A DNA stretch of 64,000 bases from Oegoconia quadripuncta. Lineage: Eukaryota; Arthropoda; Insecta; Lepidoptera; Autostichidae. Within the stretch, counting starts at the first letter, position 1. Each line of letters begins with the position of its first letter. The translations under genes were made by a program, and so were the position numbers. The stretch covers positions 12,027,315-12,091,314 of the forward strand of contig OX438742.1 in the NCBI GenBank assembly GCA_949316235.1, read 5' to 3'. The notes below the pieces were generated by a model. The model saw only the letters and a program-made list of their open reading frames with translations. It was not told the DNA's origin and did no database searches. Of this stretch, positions 10,717 to 22,600 are shown in pieces.

Positions 10717-12011
10717 AATAAAATTTTTATAAATTTAAAAAAAAAAAAAATTACATACTTATTAAGCCAATTATAAATTTTTCAATTAAATGAATAAAAA
10801 TATTTCGCGAAAATATATGAACCATGATTGAAACCCTACGAATCCCGCCAGGCGCGGTAAGAGCGTTGATGATGGTTTTGAAAAAAAAAAAAATTAAGCT
10901 GCCTATGCCAATACATTCTATTTTTCTTACTTACTTTTTTCATTATAGTCAGTTATAACTAACCGTTTAAACATGCGCTTGCTCAAAGTTGGACTCAGAA
11001 ATCCACACAAAACTACAATGGTAATGCAGATTACATTTCCTGTCATAATATGTGCGGTATCCCGAAGATCTTACGTTACCTACCTACATATTCACTGCAT
11101 TATATTACGAGAGTAGGACATGTCTAATTCTGCACACTCATGTTTCTAATTAATTAATATGTCGGTAGCGCAGTTTGCAGCGGTTGTGTGTATTTCACCC
11201 CAAGCCCCTAACGCTTTATGCACATGTGTGCCATATGGTTATCACAGACTACCTACGTAGCTGCATATTGCAGTTTTGATGTATAGGGTCACTGTGTAGC
11301 ATGGACCAATGAAACAAGAGGACTGACAATCGCCATACTAAAAATCGTACCCACCTCGGGTCTCAAAATCCATTAAACTATATGACTCTGACTAAATCCG
11401 TTCGTCCGTTTCGTCGTGATTGAGCAACAAGTAAACAAACATCCAAACTTTATTTATGATTTTAGTAGGATATTTTAATCCGTATTATAATTTACATATT
11501 TTCCTTTGGCAGAAACCTGCTTTAGAAGATCAACTTCTTTCATAATTTTTAATTTAAGAAAGAAAATAAAATCCCAAATAAAAGCTGGACGGGCCGGACG
11601 CAGTCAAATTTGGCCGGACAAGAGGTCACAACGCCTAATACTGTCATGGCAACGCTACTTTAGAAGTACGGACAAGGGGATAAACGTCTAATAGATGGAC
11701 GTATCGAGTTACCATAAATTATTCTAAGGCGCTCACGGAGTACCTTTAGCAATGAAACGCAAACTAGCTAAACGCCAATTTTTTTGAGATCGAACGGAAA
11801 GCTTTTTACGTCGTAAGACAGTAGATACATAAGGCTTCTCGTGTTGCACAGACGCACGATGTTAACACTAATTAATTACCCATCTATAGACATAGCTGTA
11901 CAGAAGGACGAAATTGCCTGTGTAGTGTAGGTACTTCTATTATTATCCCCTGTTGTTTCAATGAGGCGCGCCTAACTACCTGCTCCTACTTTGACATGAA
12001 CATAAAATATA
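10717..12011. other. No gene seen
   Basis: AT-rich spacer with homopolymer A runs. Short frames here have no recognisable domain. Confidence 0.35.
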
Positions 12012-12265
12012 CAGGGTGAATTTTAATTCGTGTAGGCAATTCTCATTAACTTATAACGCCACTCTTGATTACGAACAACTTTCCACAAGGAACCTTAGTC
12101 GAATTTTCGATTACCCATACAAAGCAAACCATTCTGAAACCACCTTTAGTATAGAAGGAAAAGAATGTTCGTCTGAATTCGGCTATGGTTCCTAGTGGAA
12201 AGTTGTTCGTAATCAGGAGTTGAGTCACCAGTAGACAGGGATTACACGAATTAAATTTCACCCTG
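12012..12265. mobile_element. Palindromic MITE family A, complete copy
   Basis: The element starts CAGGGTGAATTTTAATTCGT and ends with the near-complement, AATTAAATTTCACCCTG. Most of each arm pairs with the other, so the transcript would fold into one long hairpin. TATA flanks both ends, consistent with TA target duplication by a Tc1/mariner-type transposase. Arms share GATTACGAACAACTTTCCAC and its complement. It is 254 bp with no coding capacity. Confidence 0.85.
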
Positions 12266-12426
12266 TATAAAACACGATTGTGACCATTTTATATGAACAA
12301 ACTGTAATAGCCAACATGTAAAAAACTAAACGAAACAATCTCACTAATTTTCTACCTACCTATGCTACTTACTAATACCTATATATTCACGCAAACGAAA
12401 CCCTACCAAACAATACCTCTTTACTA

Positions 12427-12920
12427 AAATACAAAGTCAAAGTCAAAAATGCTGTATTTTGTAGATACACAAGGGTACACTAAAAATACTGCTACTGCTT
12501 GTTCAAAGACAATTTTCTCCTGAGAAGAACAAGCAAGAAACTCTACGAGGTGCTTTTTTAACAACAGGAATTATTAGGTAGGAGATATTAGGTAGGAAAG
12601 CACAATAACATTTCATTTTTAATCGTGGTTCTGTCCAGGAATTATTATCATTTAAATAGACTGATATTTTGTAAATTATAGAATCTTTAAATTTATTGAA
12701 AGGAAGATTTTGTATATCAACAGGAACCTTATTGAAAATGAAAGTACCTTTCGTACAATGGTCTGCACAAGCGGTCCAGAATTATAAAAAATGTTGGAAA
12801 CAAATATGACCACAAAATAATAAGTTGCTCTTATAGCAATCCTCGTAAATGTTTAGAATATTTCTGTTCACATCAGTATGAATCAGCCATTTTGTCAATG
12901 CGTTTCGAGGAACGCTTACA
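12427..12920 (-). mobile_element. CR1-like LINE 3' fragment
   Basis: On the minus strand the higher coordinates read as the decayed C-terminus of a LINE polyprotein, including GTFIFNKVPVDIQNLPFNKF and frame breaks. A 3' UTR block (GTTTCTTGCTTGTTCTTCTC, then CAGCATTTTTGACTTTGACT) follows. The TTTGAC microsatellite tail is typical of CR1/Jockey-like elements in moths. The 3' block recurs at 31283-31430. Confidence 0.65.
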
Positions 12921-14200
12921 ATTTACACTGGGTAGGCACCGCTTTTCTGCCTGTATGGAGGGCACGCCACTGCTATCGTATATTTTTTTAAATTTCGTTG
13001 ATTACAGTTTGCGTCTCGCCTTTATAAGTTGATTAACCGACTACAAAAGGACGTGGTATTTTATTAAATTGTATTTTTATATTTATTTAATTATGTACCG
13101 CGATATCTTCGCTAGTTGTGAACCAATAAATAGTACTTATGTAAGTAATAAAATGGTATTAAAGCAACTAAAGGTTTGTTTTTCAGTTTACATTTTGAGT
13201 TTTAAAATGTTATTTTTTTCCTACGAAAATTGTACCTACACAATCAGGAAGCCAGGTATCGCGCTTTTTCAGCCAGGGATTAGATTTTTGAAATTTGGAA
13301 AACTTCTAGATGATGCTGAATCTTATGAAATCTGATTTCGAAAAGGCGTGAGGCGGAATACCGATGTGTACAAAAAGCTTTTGACTCAGATTGAACTCTT
13401 TATCAATTGGCCGTTTTTGTATTAAATACTAATGCATTCGCTAACGGCGCCAACACATATCACAAATCACATTCTAAACAAATAATCTTTAAAAAAACGC
13501 AACATTAATTACGACTTGCACTTGCCAGATTTTTTTTTTCATTACTTTTGTTTTGGTATGAAATTTACGAGCCGTCACAAGAGCTAAATTAAGGCGCGAT
13601 TATTTTTCACTCTCTACGTCTCCTCACAAAAGTATAATGAACAAATGGAGTCTTATCTTTATAGGTAGGTATATTTTTAAATTTAAATATTTTTTATTTT
13701 TCTCTGTTTATTTTAAGGAGGGTTTCTTCAATAAAGAAGATGTCACCCTCATAGTGATACAGAATAACTTAACCTCTACGCTTAATACCTACATCAACTA
13801 AATTATAGAGTGTCCTAGCTGCTCCCGATGTGGGGGCAGCTAAGACACTGTTAAATTTAAATATTATTTACTACAATTTAAACTTAACTCCCTTTGCTTA
13901 TTTGCTATTCAGTTTTAGGGGGATGTTTCGTGATTTGCGATGGGAGAGAACCGTTTAAGCCTTTTGATGGTTCAGTGCCTTTTCTTGTAAGTAATAATTT
14001 GTTAAATACGTAGTACTTATGTCAAGTAGAATAGATTAAACGCTAATTAAACTCAGTGCAGTATCGAGCGATGACCCCGTACTAAATTAGTACCAGGAGA
14101 ACTTTTGATCTAGGACAATTCCTAGATATAAAACGATCCTAGATTGACACATTTATCCAAAAGAATACTAGCAAATTATGTCATAAAGTAAGCTAAGGTT
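12921..14200. other. No gene seen
   Basis: AT-rich spacer. An 88-codon frame at 13069 lacks any recognisable motif and I treat it as chance. A short GC hairpin (AGCTGCTCCC / GGGGGCAGCT) sits at about 13819-13845. Confidence 0.35.
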
Positions 14201-14201
14201 G

Positions 14202-14442
14202 GCGACCGATTGGTGTAGTGGATAGTGACCCGGTCAGCAAAACCAACGGTTGCGGGTTCGAATCCCGCCAGGGGTGAATGTTTGTGTGATGAATACGAAC
14301 ATTTATTCCCGAGTCAGGGATGTTTATCTAATTATTTATGTATGTTTATCCGTTATCTAGTATCCATAGCACAAGCTTTGCTTAGTTTGGGACTAGATGA
14401 TTGGTATATATAAGTGTCCGAAATATTTATTTATATTTATAT
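14202..14442 (+). mobile_element. SINE family 1 copy, full length
   Basis: It starts GCGACCGATTGGTGTAGTGG (A box) with B box GGTTGCGGGTTCGAATCCCG. It carries all the family blocks and ends GTGTCCGAAATATTTATTTA. This is the reference copy of family 1 here, with an intact-looking polymerase III internal promoter. Confidence 0.88.
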
Positions 14443-14664
14443 ATTAGCGATTACATAGACGTATAAATAAATAGTAGCACACTGAATATATATGGATTAA
14501 ATAGCGTAGCCCGTTTCTTTATCTACTTATGATGAAATGTCTAGTTTTAGAAAACGAGTACCATAACCTATATTGTAGTACCTACCCACAAAACCAATTA
14601 TGCGCCATTTATGTGACGTTACATCTATTCGAGAGGAAAATTATATAATATACATTCACGACTA

Positions 14665-14902
14665 TCAAAGCCTCAGTGTTCTATAGAGTATATCCGTCAA
14701 ATTCCGACGCAATACGTTGCATAATAATGAAGCCCCAGCGGCCAGATGCAACCTCAATGCTGCCAACGGGATTTCCATGAAAAGCGCTTTAATGGACTGC
14801 GTAAATTGAGGTAGGCGCTGTTCAATGGAGATGAGCCGAGCCGTAGGAAAATACATTGACCGACCCACCTTTGAAGCTGTCTTGTCCGCTAGATTAATAT
14901 TC
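14665..14902 (-). CDS. Possible terminal exon of an unidentified gene
   Basis: A good acceptor (TTATTCTTCCAG) ends at 14903 on the minus strand. After one base completing a split codon, 78 codons run open to a TGA at 14665. The product begins NINLADKTASKVGRSMYFPT, continues through ISIEQRLPQFTQSIKALFME and IPLAALRLHLAAGASLLCNV, and ends RTLRL. Codon third positions look more coding-like than in neighbouring chance frames. I do not recognise the family and found no upstream exon with matching phase. It could also be a relic of a mobile element. Confidence 0.3.
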
Positions 14903-15275
14903 CTGGAAGAATAATGTAAGGGTTTAGCTAAAAGCTGGGTGTGACGAATTTCAATACAATACTGTGTCTAGTAAATGATTATTATTATAGATTATTTATT
15001 ACACACTAGTGCACTGCTCACAACAAAGATAATGTCGTATTTTTGGATTAATAGTAATCAAGATTTCAGACTTTGTTCTCTTCACACTTGTCAAGTCTAT
15101 TCTCTTATATGAGGGAAGAAAGGTTTAGGGTGGAGGGCAAAAGAATATTATAGTAGTGGTTAAATTCATAAAATTACAGCTAAGTACTTTAAATAAGAAA
15201 ACTGAAGCATTTCACACAAAAAGAAAAAAGAAAATACTAACAAAGAACACTTACTTAGGTGAGAATAGTAATCAT
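14903..15275. other. No gene seen
   Basis: AT-rich spacer with no element recognised. Confidence 0.35.
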
Positions 15276-15608
15276 TTCATCATCAAAAGTCCGTAAACAT
15301 CCCACTGCAGGGATATTGATGGACCTTGCCTCATATTGAGGGAGTATGGGGCCATAGTCTGCCACGCTGGCCCAATGCGAGTTGGGGACTTCACATACCT
15401 TCGATTTTTTATTTCTCAGGCATGCAGGTTTCCTCACAATGTTTTCCTTTACCGTTCAAGAGCAATCGGATAAATGCACATAAGCAATTAAATTAAATTA
15501 AATTAGAAAAATCTTGGGTTGCCTGGGGATCGAACCTGGACCTCCCAAATTGGAATACTGTGTCTCCTCTACTGAGCCACCGAAGCTCCCTGAGCCACCG
15601 ATGCTCTA
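15276..15608 (-). mobile_element. SINE family 3 copy with duplicated head
   Basis: On the minus strand it reads GGTGGCTCAG at the start, then GGTTCGATCCCCAGGCAACC, GTGAGGAAACCTGCATGCCT and CCCTGCAGTGGGATGTTTAC, ending near a GATGATGAA tail. The + strand copy is at 56767-57054. The 5' head is partly repeated (two GGTGGCTCAG-like blocks about 20 bp apart), and a short AAATT-repeat interrupts the centre. Confidence 0.75.
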
Positions 15609-15711
15609 TTATGGGAATATTAATATCTGAATTCATTTCGTGTTTTCGACATAATTAATTTCAAACGCGCAAATCGTATTTTTAAAAGACCTTAGGTAAA
15701 TGTTTTTCCGT

Positions 15712-15802
15712 TTCCGGGTCAGTATACTTTCACCTTCGACCTCATCTTCACTTAACATCAGGTGTGATTAAGGTCACGTACCAACCCGTTGTGCATAAAA
15801 AA
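15712..15802 (+). mobile_element. SINE family 2 3' fragment
   Basis: It contains only the last blocks of the family: TTTCCGGGTCAGTATACTTT, CCTCATCTTCACTTAACATC, AGGTGTGATTAAGGTCACGT and CCCGTTGTGCATAAAAAAAT. Confidence 0.75.
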
Positions 15803-16479
15803 ATTAAAAAAGTAGCCATAAGGAAAATAGTGATTACCCATACACAATAGTATGTATGATAAAATAGCTCATCGAACGTGGTAGTACAAATCAAGAACCA
15901 GTAAACTCTATATACCTACTTCAGTTTAATCAGAATAATAAGTTCAGTCCCGTCTGCTATCAAACTTAATGCGGTATTAGGCTTTCAGCTCGTAATATAG
16001 TCCATTAAAACGAAGTAGAGTTTAATTTGTTTTTAGTTAATTTTAATTTTGTTTTCTATCGTTTCGGTCTTTTTAGCGCATTATTTATAAGTTGATTTCT
16101 TTGCAGGCGGATCTTTGATTTTTATTTTAGACTTATTAGCGTTCTGGCACACTCCTATAAACGAAAACATATTATGAAATCTCCTTTTAATTTCCCTTAC
16201 TTTGACACTCCACTCTACAAATTCGGTTATAAAAAAATTATTTACTACTTATAACTACTAGGTACTATTATTATTAATTTAGTTCCAAAAATCCACCATT
16301 TTGTATTTTTTCATTAAATACCTAGCTAAGCACACGTGGGTTCTTGAGACGAATCTAATGATATAACTGTCGAAATCCATCCAGCCGGTTGGATGTATAC
16401 GAGGTAATAAAAAAATTTGCACACAAGATGAACCAGTCCACCACAAGGTAAAAACAGTCAAAAGATCTCGTGATCGCAG
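15803..16479. other. Region upstream of the serine-protease-homolog exons; 5' exon not found
   Basis: The gene needs a phase-0 upstream exon with its signal peptide and N-terminus. I looked for one here and back to 14.9 kb and saw no convincing candidate. Confidence 0.3.
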
Positions 16480-16681
16480 GTCTACTACGCATCACGCTAT
16501 CGCGGCATATGCGTGGGCACGCTGGTATCGCGGATGGTGGTGCTGACCGCAGCCGTATGCGTCACCAACCCCCAGTCGGAGATAGCTGACACGAGGCCTA
16601 TAAACGTGGTCACTGCGGCCACCTATCGACACCCGCGGAGAGGCATTCGTGTGCAGGTCACAAAACTCTTGCTGCCCAGAT
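16480..16681 (+). CDS. Serine protease homolog, exon with altered His block
   Basis: The acceptor is GATCGCAG at 16479 and the donor is T|GTAAGT at 16682. It encodes VYYASRYRGICVGTLVSRMV, then VLTAAVCV, and ends KLLLPR plus one base. The two half-cystines flanking the missing catalytic His are kept, so the fold is probably intact. An in-frame stop (TGA) lies just upstream of the acceptor, confirming an exon boundary. Confidence 0.85.
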
Positions 16682-19600
16682 GTAAGTTATATCTGTATTT
16701 AGTTTTTTGAGGTTATTAATACTGCTCAGTTCCGCTTCAGCGCACAGTCTTCTCCAGAAAAATGATGATACCGCGTTGAGACTCTCGGCATATGTAGATA
16801 TTATTCTTTTTGTATCCTCCAGTTTCGTTCCTATTTACTATTCCTAGATTACTCTCATTCACCATGTACCTATTCAAATTTGCATGAAACTAATACCCCA
16901 GAAGATATCTTCTGTAACCGGTAGGGTAACCAAAATGGTCGATGGTTTGCTTTAAAACTATACCTATACCGACCGCTTGAATGCAAACGTCCACCTACTG
17001 AAATAGTAGGCATAATACATAGCGTACCTATGTGTTCTTGATGATGTAAATTGAACAGTTCCATATACTGTCTTCCATCCAAAATACGACAACGTTCTTC
17101 CTGAATGTATTTCAAAATTAATGCCACTTTCGTCCGTATTGTATATTTATAAGTCAGTTATAATTTATTTAGTATGCAATTTAATTTACTATACAGTAAA
17201 TTAAGTTTATAGCATTTTAGTTTATGATGTAGCTATACCTATATCGTAGACAAATTGGTTCATGAAATGGCGGCGGCACTCAGTTGAATAACAAACCAAA
17301 AGCCGCCAAGTCATTTAAATTTAGTTCATTCTTTTGCCACTGCAGCGCTAGCAGTCTGCAAGAAATATGGCTTGATCAGCCTGCAAGAAACATGGCTTGA
17401 TCAGCTGATAACGTGTGTTTTTCATAAAGTAAATTGTTTTGAATGAAAATAGACAGTATAATGACAGAAAATAGGAATACATCATGGATTTATTCTCAAA
17501 TAATAAATCGGACAAGAGTTTTAAACAATTTTGAGTAAAAACCTCATTGAACACGACGAACTCAAGGTAACTTTATTTATTTTATGTAGAATTTCTCGAA
17601 GTTTTAGTAGTTGTATAGCTATAAGGTTACTCGGAAAGGGGGTAGGTACCTATAGTTGGATGAAATTTGTTTGGTAGACAGATTGGGATTGGTAATTTTA
17701 TTAATATTAATTATAGGTATATTGTATATGTACGATGTACATTCAGTGTACTAAGTATCGGGAATTTGTCAATAAAACAAAAAATACAATTTATTCATCT
17801 AAATTTATTTTATTGCCTTCAAAGTAGGCCCCATCGCTTGCAATACAACATCTCCACCGCTTCACCCAGTCTTCCATACATTTTTCATAGGCTATTTGCG
17901 GTATGGCCTTTAGCTCATTCAGCGAATTTTCTTTTATGGCTTCTATCGACTCAAAACGTTTTCCTCGAAGTGGTAATTTTAACTTGGGAAATAAAAAAAA
18001 GTCAGACGGAGCCATATCAGGTGAATACGGTGCTTGGTCGAGAACTTTTGTTGAATTTTTCGCTAAAAACTCTTTAACTATAATGGCTGTGTGTGATGGT
18101 GCATTATCATGGTGCAGCATCCATGAGTTGTGTTGCCACAAATCTGGACGTTTTCGGCGGATACTCTCACGCAAACGCTTCATGACGCCTAAATAATATT
18201 CTTTATTCACTGTTTCTCCCTCTGGAAGGAATTCGGAGTGAACCACACCACGGTAGTCAAAAAAAACTGTCAGCATCACCTTGATTTTGGAGCGACTTTG
18301 CCGCGGTTTTTTGGGTTTCGGCTCGTTTTCGAGACGCCATTCTGAAGGCTGTTGGCTTGTTTGCATGTCGTACTCATAAACCCATGTCTCGTCGCCAGTT
18401 ATTATACGTTTCATAAAGGTCGGATCCGTAGAAGCTCGGGAAACCATGTCTTCAGCGACATGCTTTCGCTGCGCTTTTTGAACAAAATTGAGCTCTTTTG
18501 GAACTAGTCGAGCGGCGACGCGTTTCATGCCTAAAATGTCAATGAGAATGTTGTGGACGGACTTAAAAGATATGTTCACCTCACTAGCCAACTCTCTCAG
18601 ACTCATACGTCGATTTTCGAGCACTAGCTTCTTGATTCTGTCGATGTTTTCTTTGGTCGTAGCGGTTGAAGGTCTACCAGAACGAGGCAAGTCTACTACT
18701 ACTTCTCGGCCTTCTTTAAAAGCCTTATACCATTCATAAGCCCTTGTTTTCGATATACACGATTCGCCGTAGGTATTTCGCAACATTTTTAGTGATTCAC
18801 CACATGAAATATCATTTGAAACACAAAATTTAAGGCACACTCTTTGTTCAACAATATTTTCCATTGTAAAAATCGCCGAGGACTCAAAACTATGACCAAC
18901 AAAAAGTGTAGTTTAAAACAAATTAAATGACAGATCCCGCTCAAATTTTGCGTGCTAAATCAGTACAGTGCTACCAACATGCAGTAAAAAAATTAGAACG
19001 ACCTCTTTTACGCGGGTCTTTTTATTGACATATTCCCGATACTTTTTACACAGAGTAGTATATATATATACATAGGTAGTACACACACAAACTTTCACAT
19101 TTATAATACTAGTTGGGATTGTTCAATAATAAAGGTCTCATAGAAGTCATTTATTTGAAACTCTTGACAAAAGACATTAAAGTTGTAAGTTTAAACCTAT
19201 AAGGTTATATGATAGCTAAGCCTTTTTTTACATTAATGTTTTTGTTGGGATATTATTACATTACGTTCTTGTTATATCATATTTCAGAGGTCCTCTTCCT
19301 CGCCTGTCTTACTCTAATATTCGAGCTCTAATGCAATAGAAATAGGAAGCTTTCAGACCACTTTGCTGATTGAGCTCGACCCGACGAAAAAAAGTATTGG
19401 CCTACACTGTGAAAAATGCCACAAATGGGCCACATTTGTGGCATTTCTCAGAACTGATGCCGCCGGGACAGATGCCGTAGACTGAATGGAAGCACAGGAC
19501 GGCTTCTCACCAGGTGGGCCGATAACTTGAAAACCGTGACCGGAAATGGATAGAGGAGAAAGACGTAGCACCTCATATGGTAACGTGTTACGCTCAGGAC

Positions 19601-22600
19601 CTATGTCCAGCAGTGAACGGAGATAAACTGATCGTTTCATATAAAATTGAGCTTTGCATAAGTCACGGAAGTCAGTCGTTTTTGTTTCAGTACCTACTGG
19701 TATACCGAATAGGGCCTACTTGTTGGAGAAATCCGTCGCAGTATTGTTATTGAAAAGGAGGGTGCCTGATGTATTAGCCGAGGTACCTTTGCGCGCCCTC
19801 GACGTAGACTGGCGAGGCGAGGAGACTCTCACGTTGCAGGAGCAGTGTTTGATGCCCGGCTGGCACTTTTTCTACAAAGGGGTAGGTCAAAACGTTCAAT
19901 ATTTATGTTTCCATTAGAGTTGTGTCCGTTGTGCATAAAAAAAAAAGAGTTATCCCTTACCTAGGTACCACCACGTTGCGAATGTTCCTTGTTTTCGTGA
20001 GATTATTTTACTTTACTGAGAAAATTTAAGGCTTTAAGCCAATGTTTTAAAAACGCAAAATAGATATATTTTATCATTGAAACAAAAAACTCTCGTACGG
20101 TAGCGCGCTGATACAACGAGCGGACGATCCGAAGGTTAGTATTACGTGTGATGTGCGGTCAACTGTTCATACTTAGAAAGAATATAAATACCCATAAAGT
20201 TCGAACTTGCAGCTTGCTATAAAAATTTAAATTACCGACTTGTTGATGTAAATCAACAATAGAAACTAGAAGAGAACAAATACATTAATATACACCATCA
20301 AAACTCGACTTGAAATCGCTTTCATCCGCGCGGAAGTGAATTAAACTATCACTTGTAAGTATTATATATATTAAACCTGATACATAAAATTTTCTAAGTG
20401 ATAGCGAAAATTCCGTAGTTCCGTAGTTGCGTAGTATAATACGCAACGGAATATCCAATAAACACACAAACTTTAAAAGCGTAAAGACTTGGTTTTGCAC
20501 TAAATAGATATTGAAGAAGCCACTTAGTGTTTCATTTTTACGTTAAAAAAGGAAATCTGCGTTGTGTTACCACTCCAGTGGCGTTGAAAATTGAGAAAAC
20601 TCCGAGGCAACTATGTTTAAGTACATCATCCAGATAGACCTAACTAACTGTATTAAAAGTCTAGATCTTTGAAACGGCTTAATAAATTCTCATCACACGT
20701 GACTAAGAATCTATCTCCAAGTTTAATCATATTTATAAAAAAAAAATTTCAACCCTCGAAAGCTGTGATATCATCGAAATATACCAAAAATCTGAGTTAA
20801 AAGCTAAATTATCTTCGAAACGGTTGAAACGATTTTCATCAAACATGGTTAAGAAAGTGGCCCCTCGCATAGTCTGTAATTAAAAAAAAAGCACCCCACT
20901 GAAGTCTGACCACGCTTTACGGAGATACGTCCGGACAAAGAATGGATACACACTGAGACATCTACACACACACGGCGCCGTCAAACACAACACCCGTCGT
21001 TTTTCATCGGATAAAAATAAAGCAATAAGATCACTTGTATTTTGCATTGTTTGGGAAATCACTGACCACACCCTTTGGGACGTCACGGACGTTATGTATG
21101 TATTTCGCATCTCTAAAGCAGAGTGGAGAATGTAGACATCTTGATATTGCTACTAGCTGATTCTTCTCCTCTCCGCGTGATAGGAAACGCAATATACCTT
21201 AAAAGTGCGTTTTGGTACCTGTCCGTCTGTCTGTCACACCAGGGGGCAGATCGCGCCAGTTTGAACGATAATAGATGCTGTTATAATAATACATAATATA
21301 AAGTTTCCGAACGTCTCTCGGGTTTTGACAGCCCCCTTTTTTTTGACATAATATGACACTAAAAGATTACCTATCTAAGCTGAATGGCGCAATTGTAAGT
21401 ATACCATAATTATAAGGATATAAAGAAAAAAAAACTTAATATATATAATAATCTTAATTAATTTATTGAGCCATGCTCTTGTCGGTGGAGATTTTATATA
21501 ATGAAATTTAATTTGTGTAATTCCTGTTCACCTGCTGGTGGCTCCTGGCTCCACTCCTGATTACGAACAACTTTCCACCAAGAACCATCGCCGATTTCGA
21601 TAAAAAAAAATGGATTACCCATACAAAGTAAACCATTCTGAAACCACGTTTAGTATGAAGTCCAACAATTTTGGAATAAATTCTGCCATAGTTCCTTGGG
21701 AACGAACAACTTTCCCAAAGGAATTTAAATTCAACCATATGTTCATTGAATTCTTATATCAGCTAGCGAAGCAAAGATGGTTCAGAAAGACGTTCAAGAA
21801 AAACTTGGATATTTAACAAAAAACTAAATTAATCAGTGTCCCAGATGACTTTACATTAGTTGAAACATATACAATGTGTCCCGGAGAGAAGTGACCAGCG
21901 GGCGTAGTTTGAAAATTTATACAAAATTATCGATAAATCATTTAAATTTAGAGACCTAACTGGTTTTGTTTTTTAAAAATTGTTAATCCTTTTTTTTTAA
22001 TAGACATGTATGACCTCCTGCACTATTTTAGTCATAATTTCTTTGTTTTTACGTGTTTCCCAATTCTTTTTTTTTTAATTCAGTGCTGTTATTATTATTA
22101 ATCAAATTAGGTTATGAAAATTATCCCAAAACAAATAAATAATTTATTAAAAAAGAAATAAACTTAAAATTCGACCAACAAAACTGTATTTTTTTAAGTT
22201 TAAAATTAAAAAAACGAAAAATGTCCCTATAACATCATGTTTTTTTTTAATTATTATGATACTACATGATATTCTCTAAAATATCCTAGAACAATGTTTC
22301 TATCAATTTCAAACGTGTGCCAAAGTACAATGTGTTGAATTGTGACCTTCAAATAAGGATAGAGCAGGTAAAAAATTACTAGCTGTTATCGTATAGCTCC
22401 TGTCCTCCCGCCCCCCGCCACCTTTCTCAGACCGGCTCCAATTTGCTTATTATTAGTTAGTCGATCGTTCCTTGTGTCCGTGACTCTACGTCTTTGAATT
22501 CAATTGGTGCGCTTCCGAGTTTCGAGGACTACTGTTTAAATTTGTGACTTTGTTTTAAAATGTCTAGACTTGCAAATTTACAACCTTCTCATGTGGCTGA

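Noticed and set aside
13069..13335. 88-codon plus-strand frame considered as the missing first exon of the serine protease homolog.
   Set aside because: It has no signal peptide or protease-like N-terminus, and no donor giving phase 0 into 16480.
16094..16260. TTCTTTGCAG acceptor followed by an open frame (RIFDFYFRL...) considered as an upstream protease exon.
   Set aside because: The sequence does not resemble an S1 N-terminus and no donor with the required phase follows.
17667..18739. Plus-strand frames of 136, 97 and 83 codons over the mariner.
   Set aside because: They are antisense shadows of the intact mariner transposase and have no domain.
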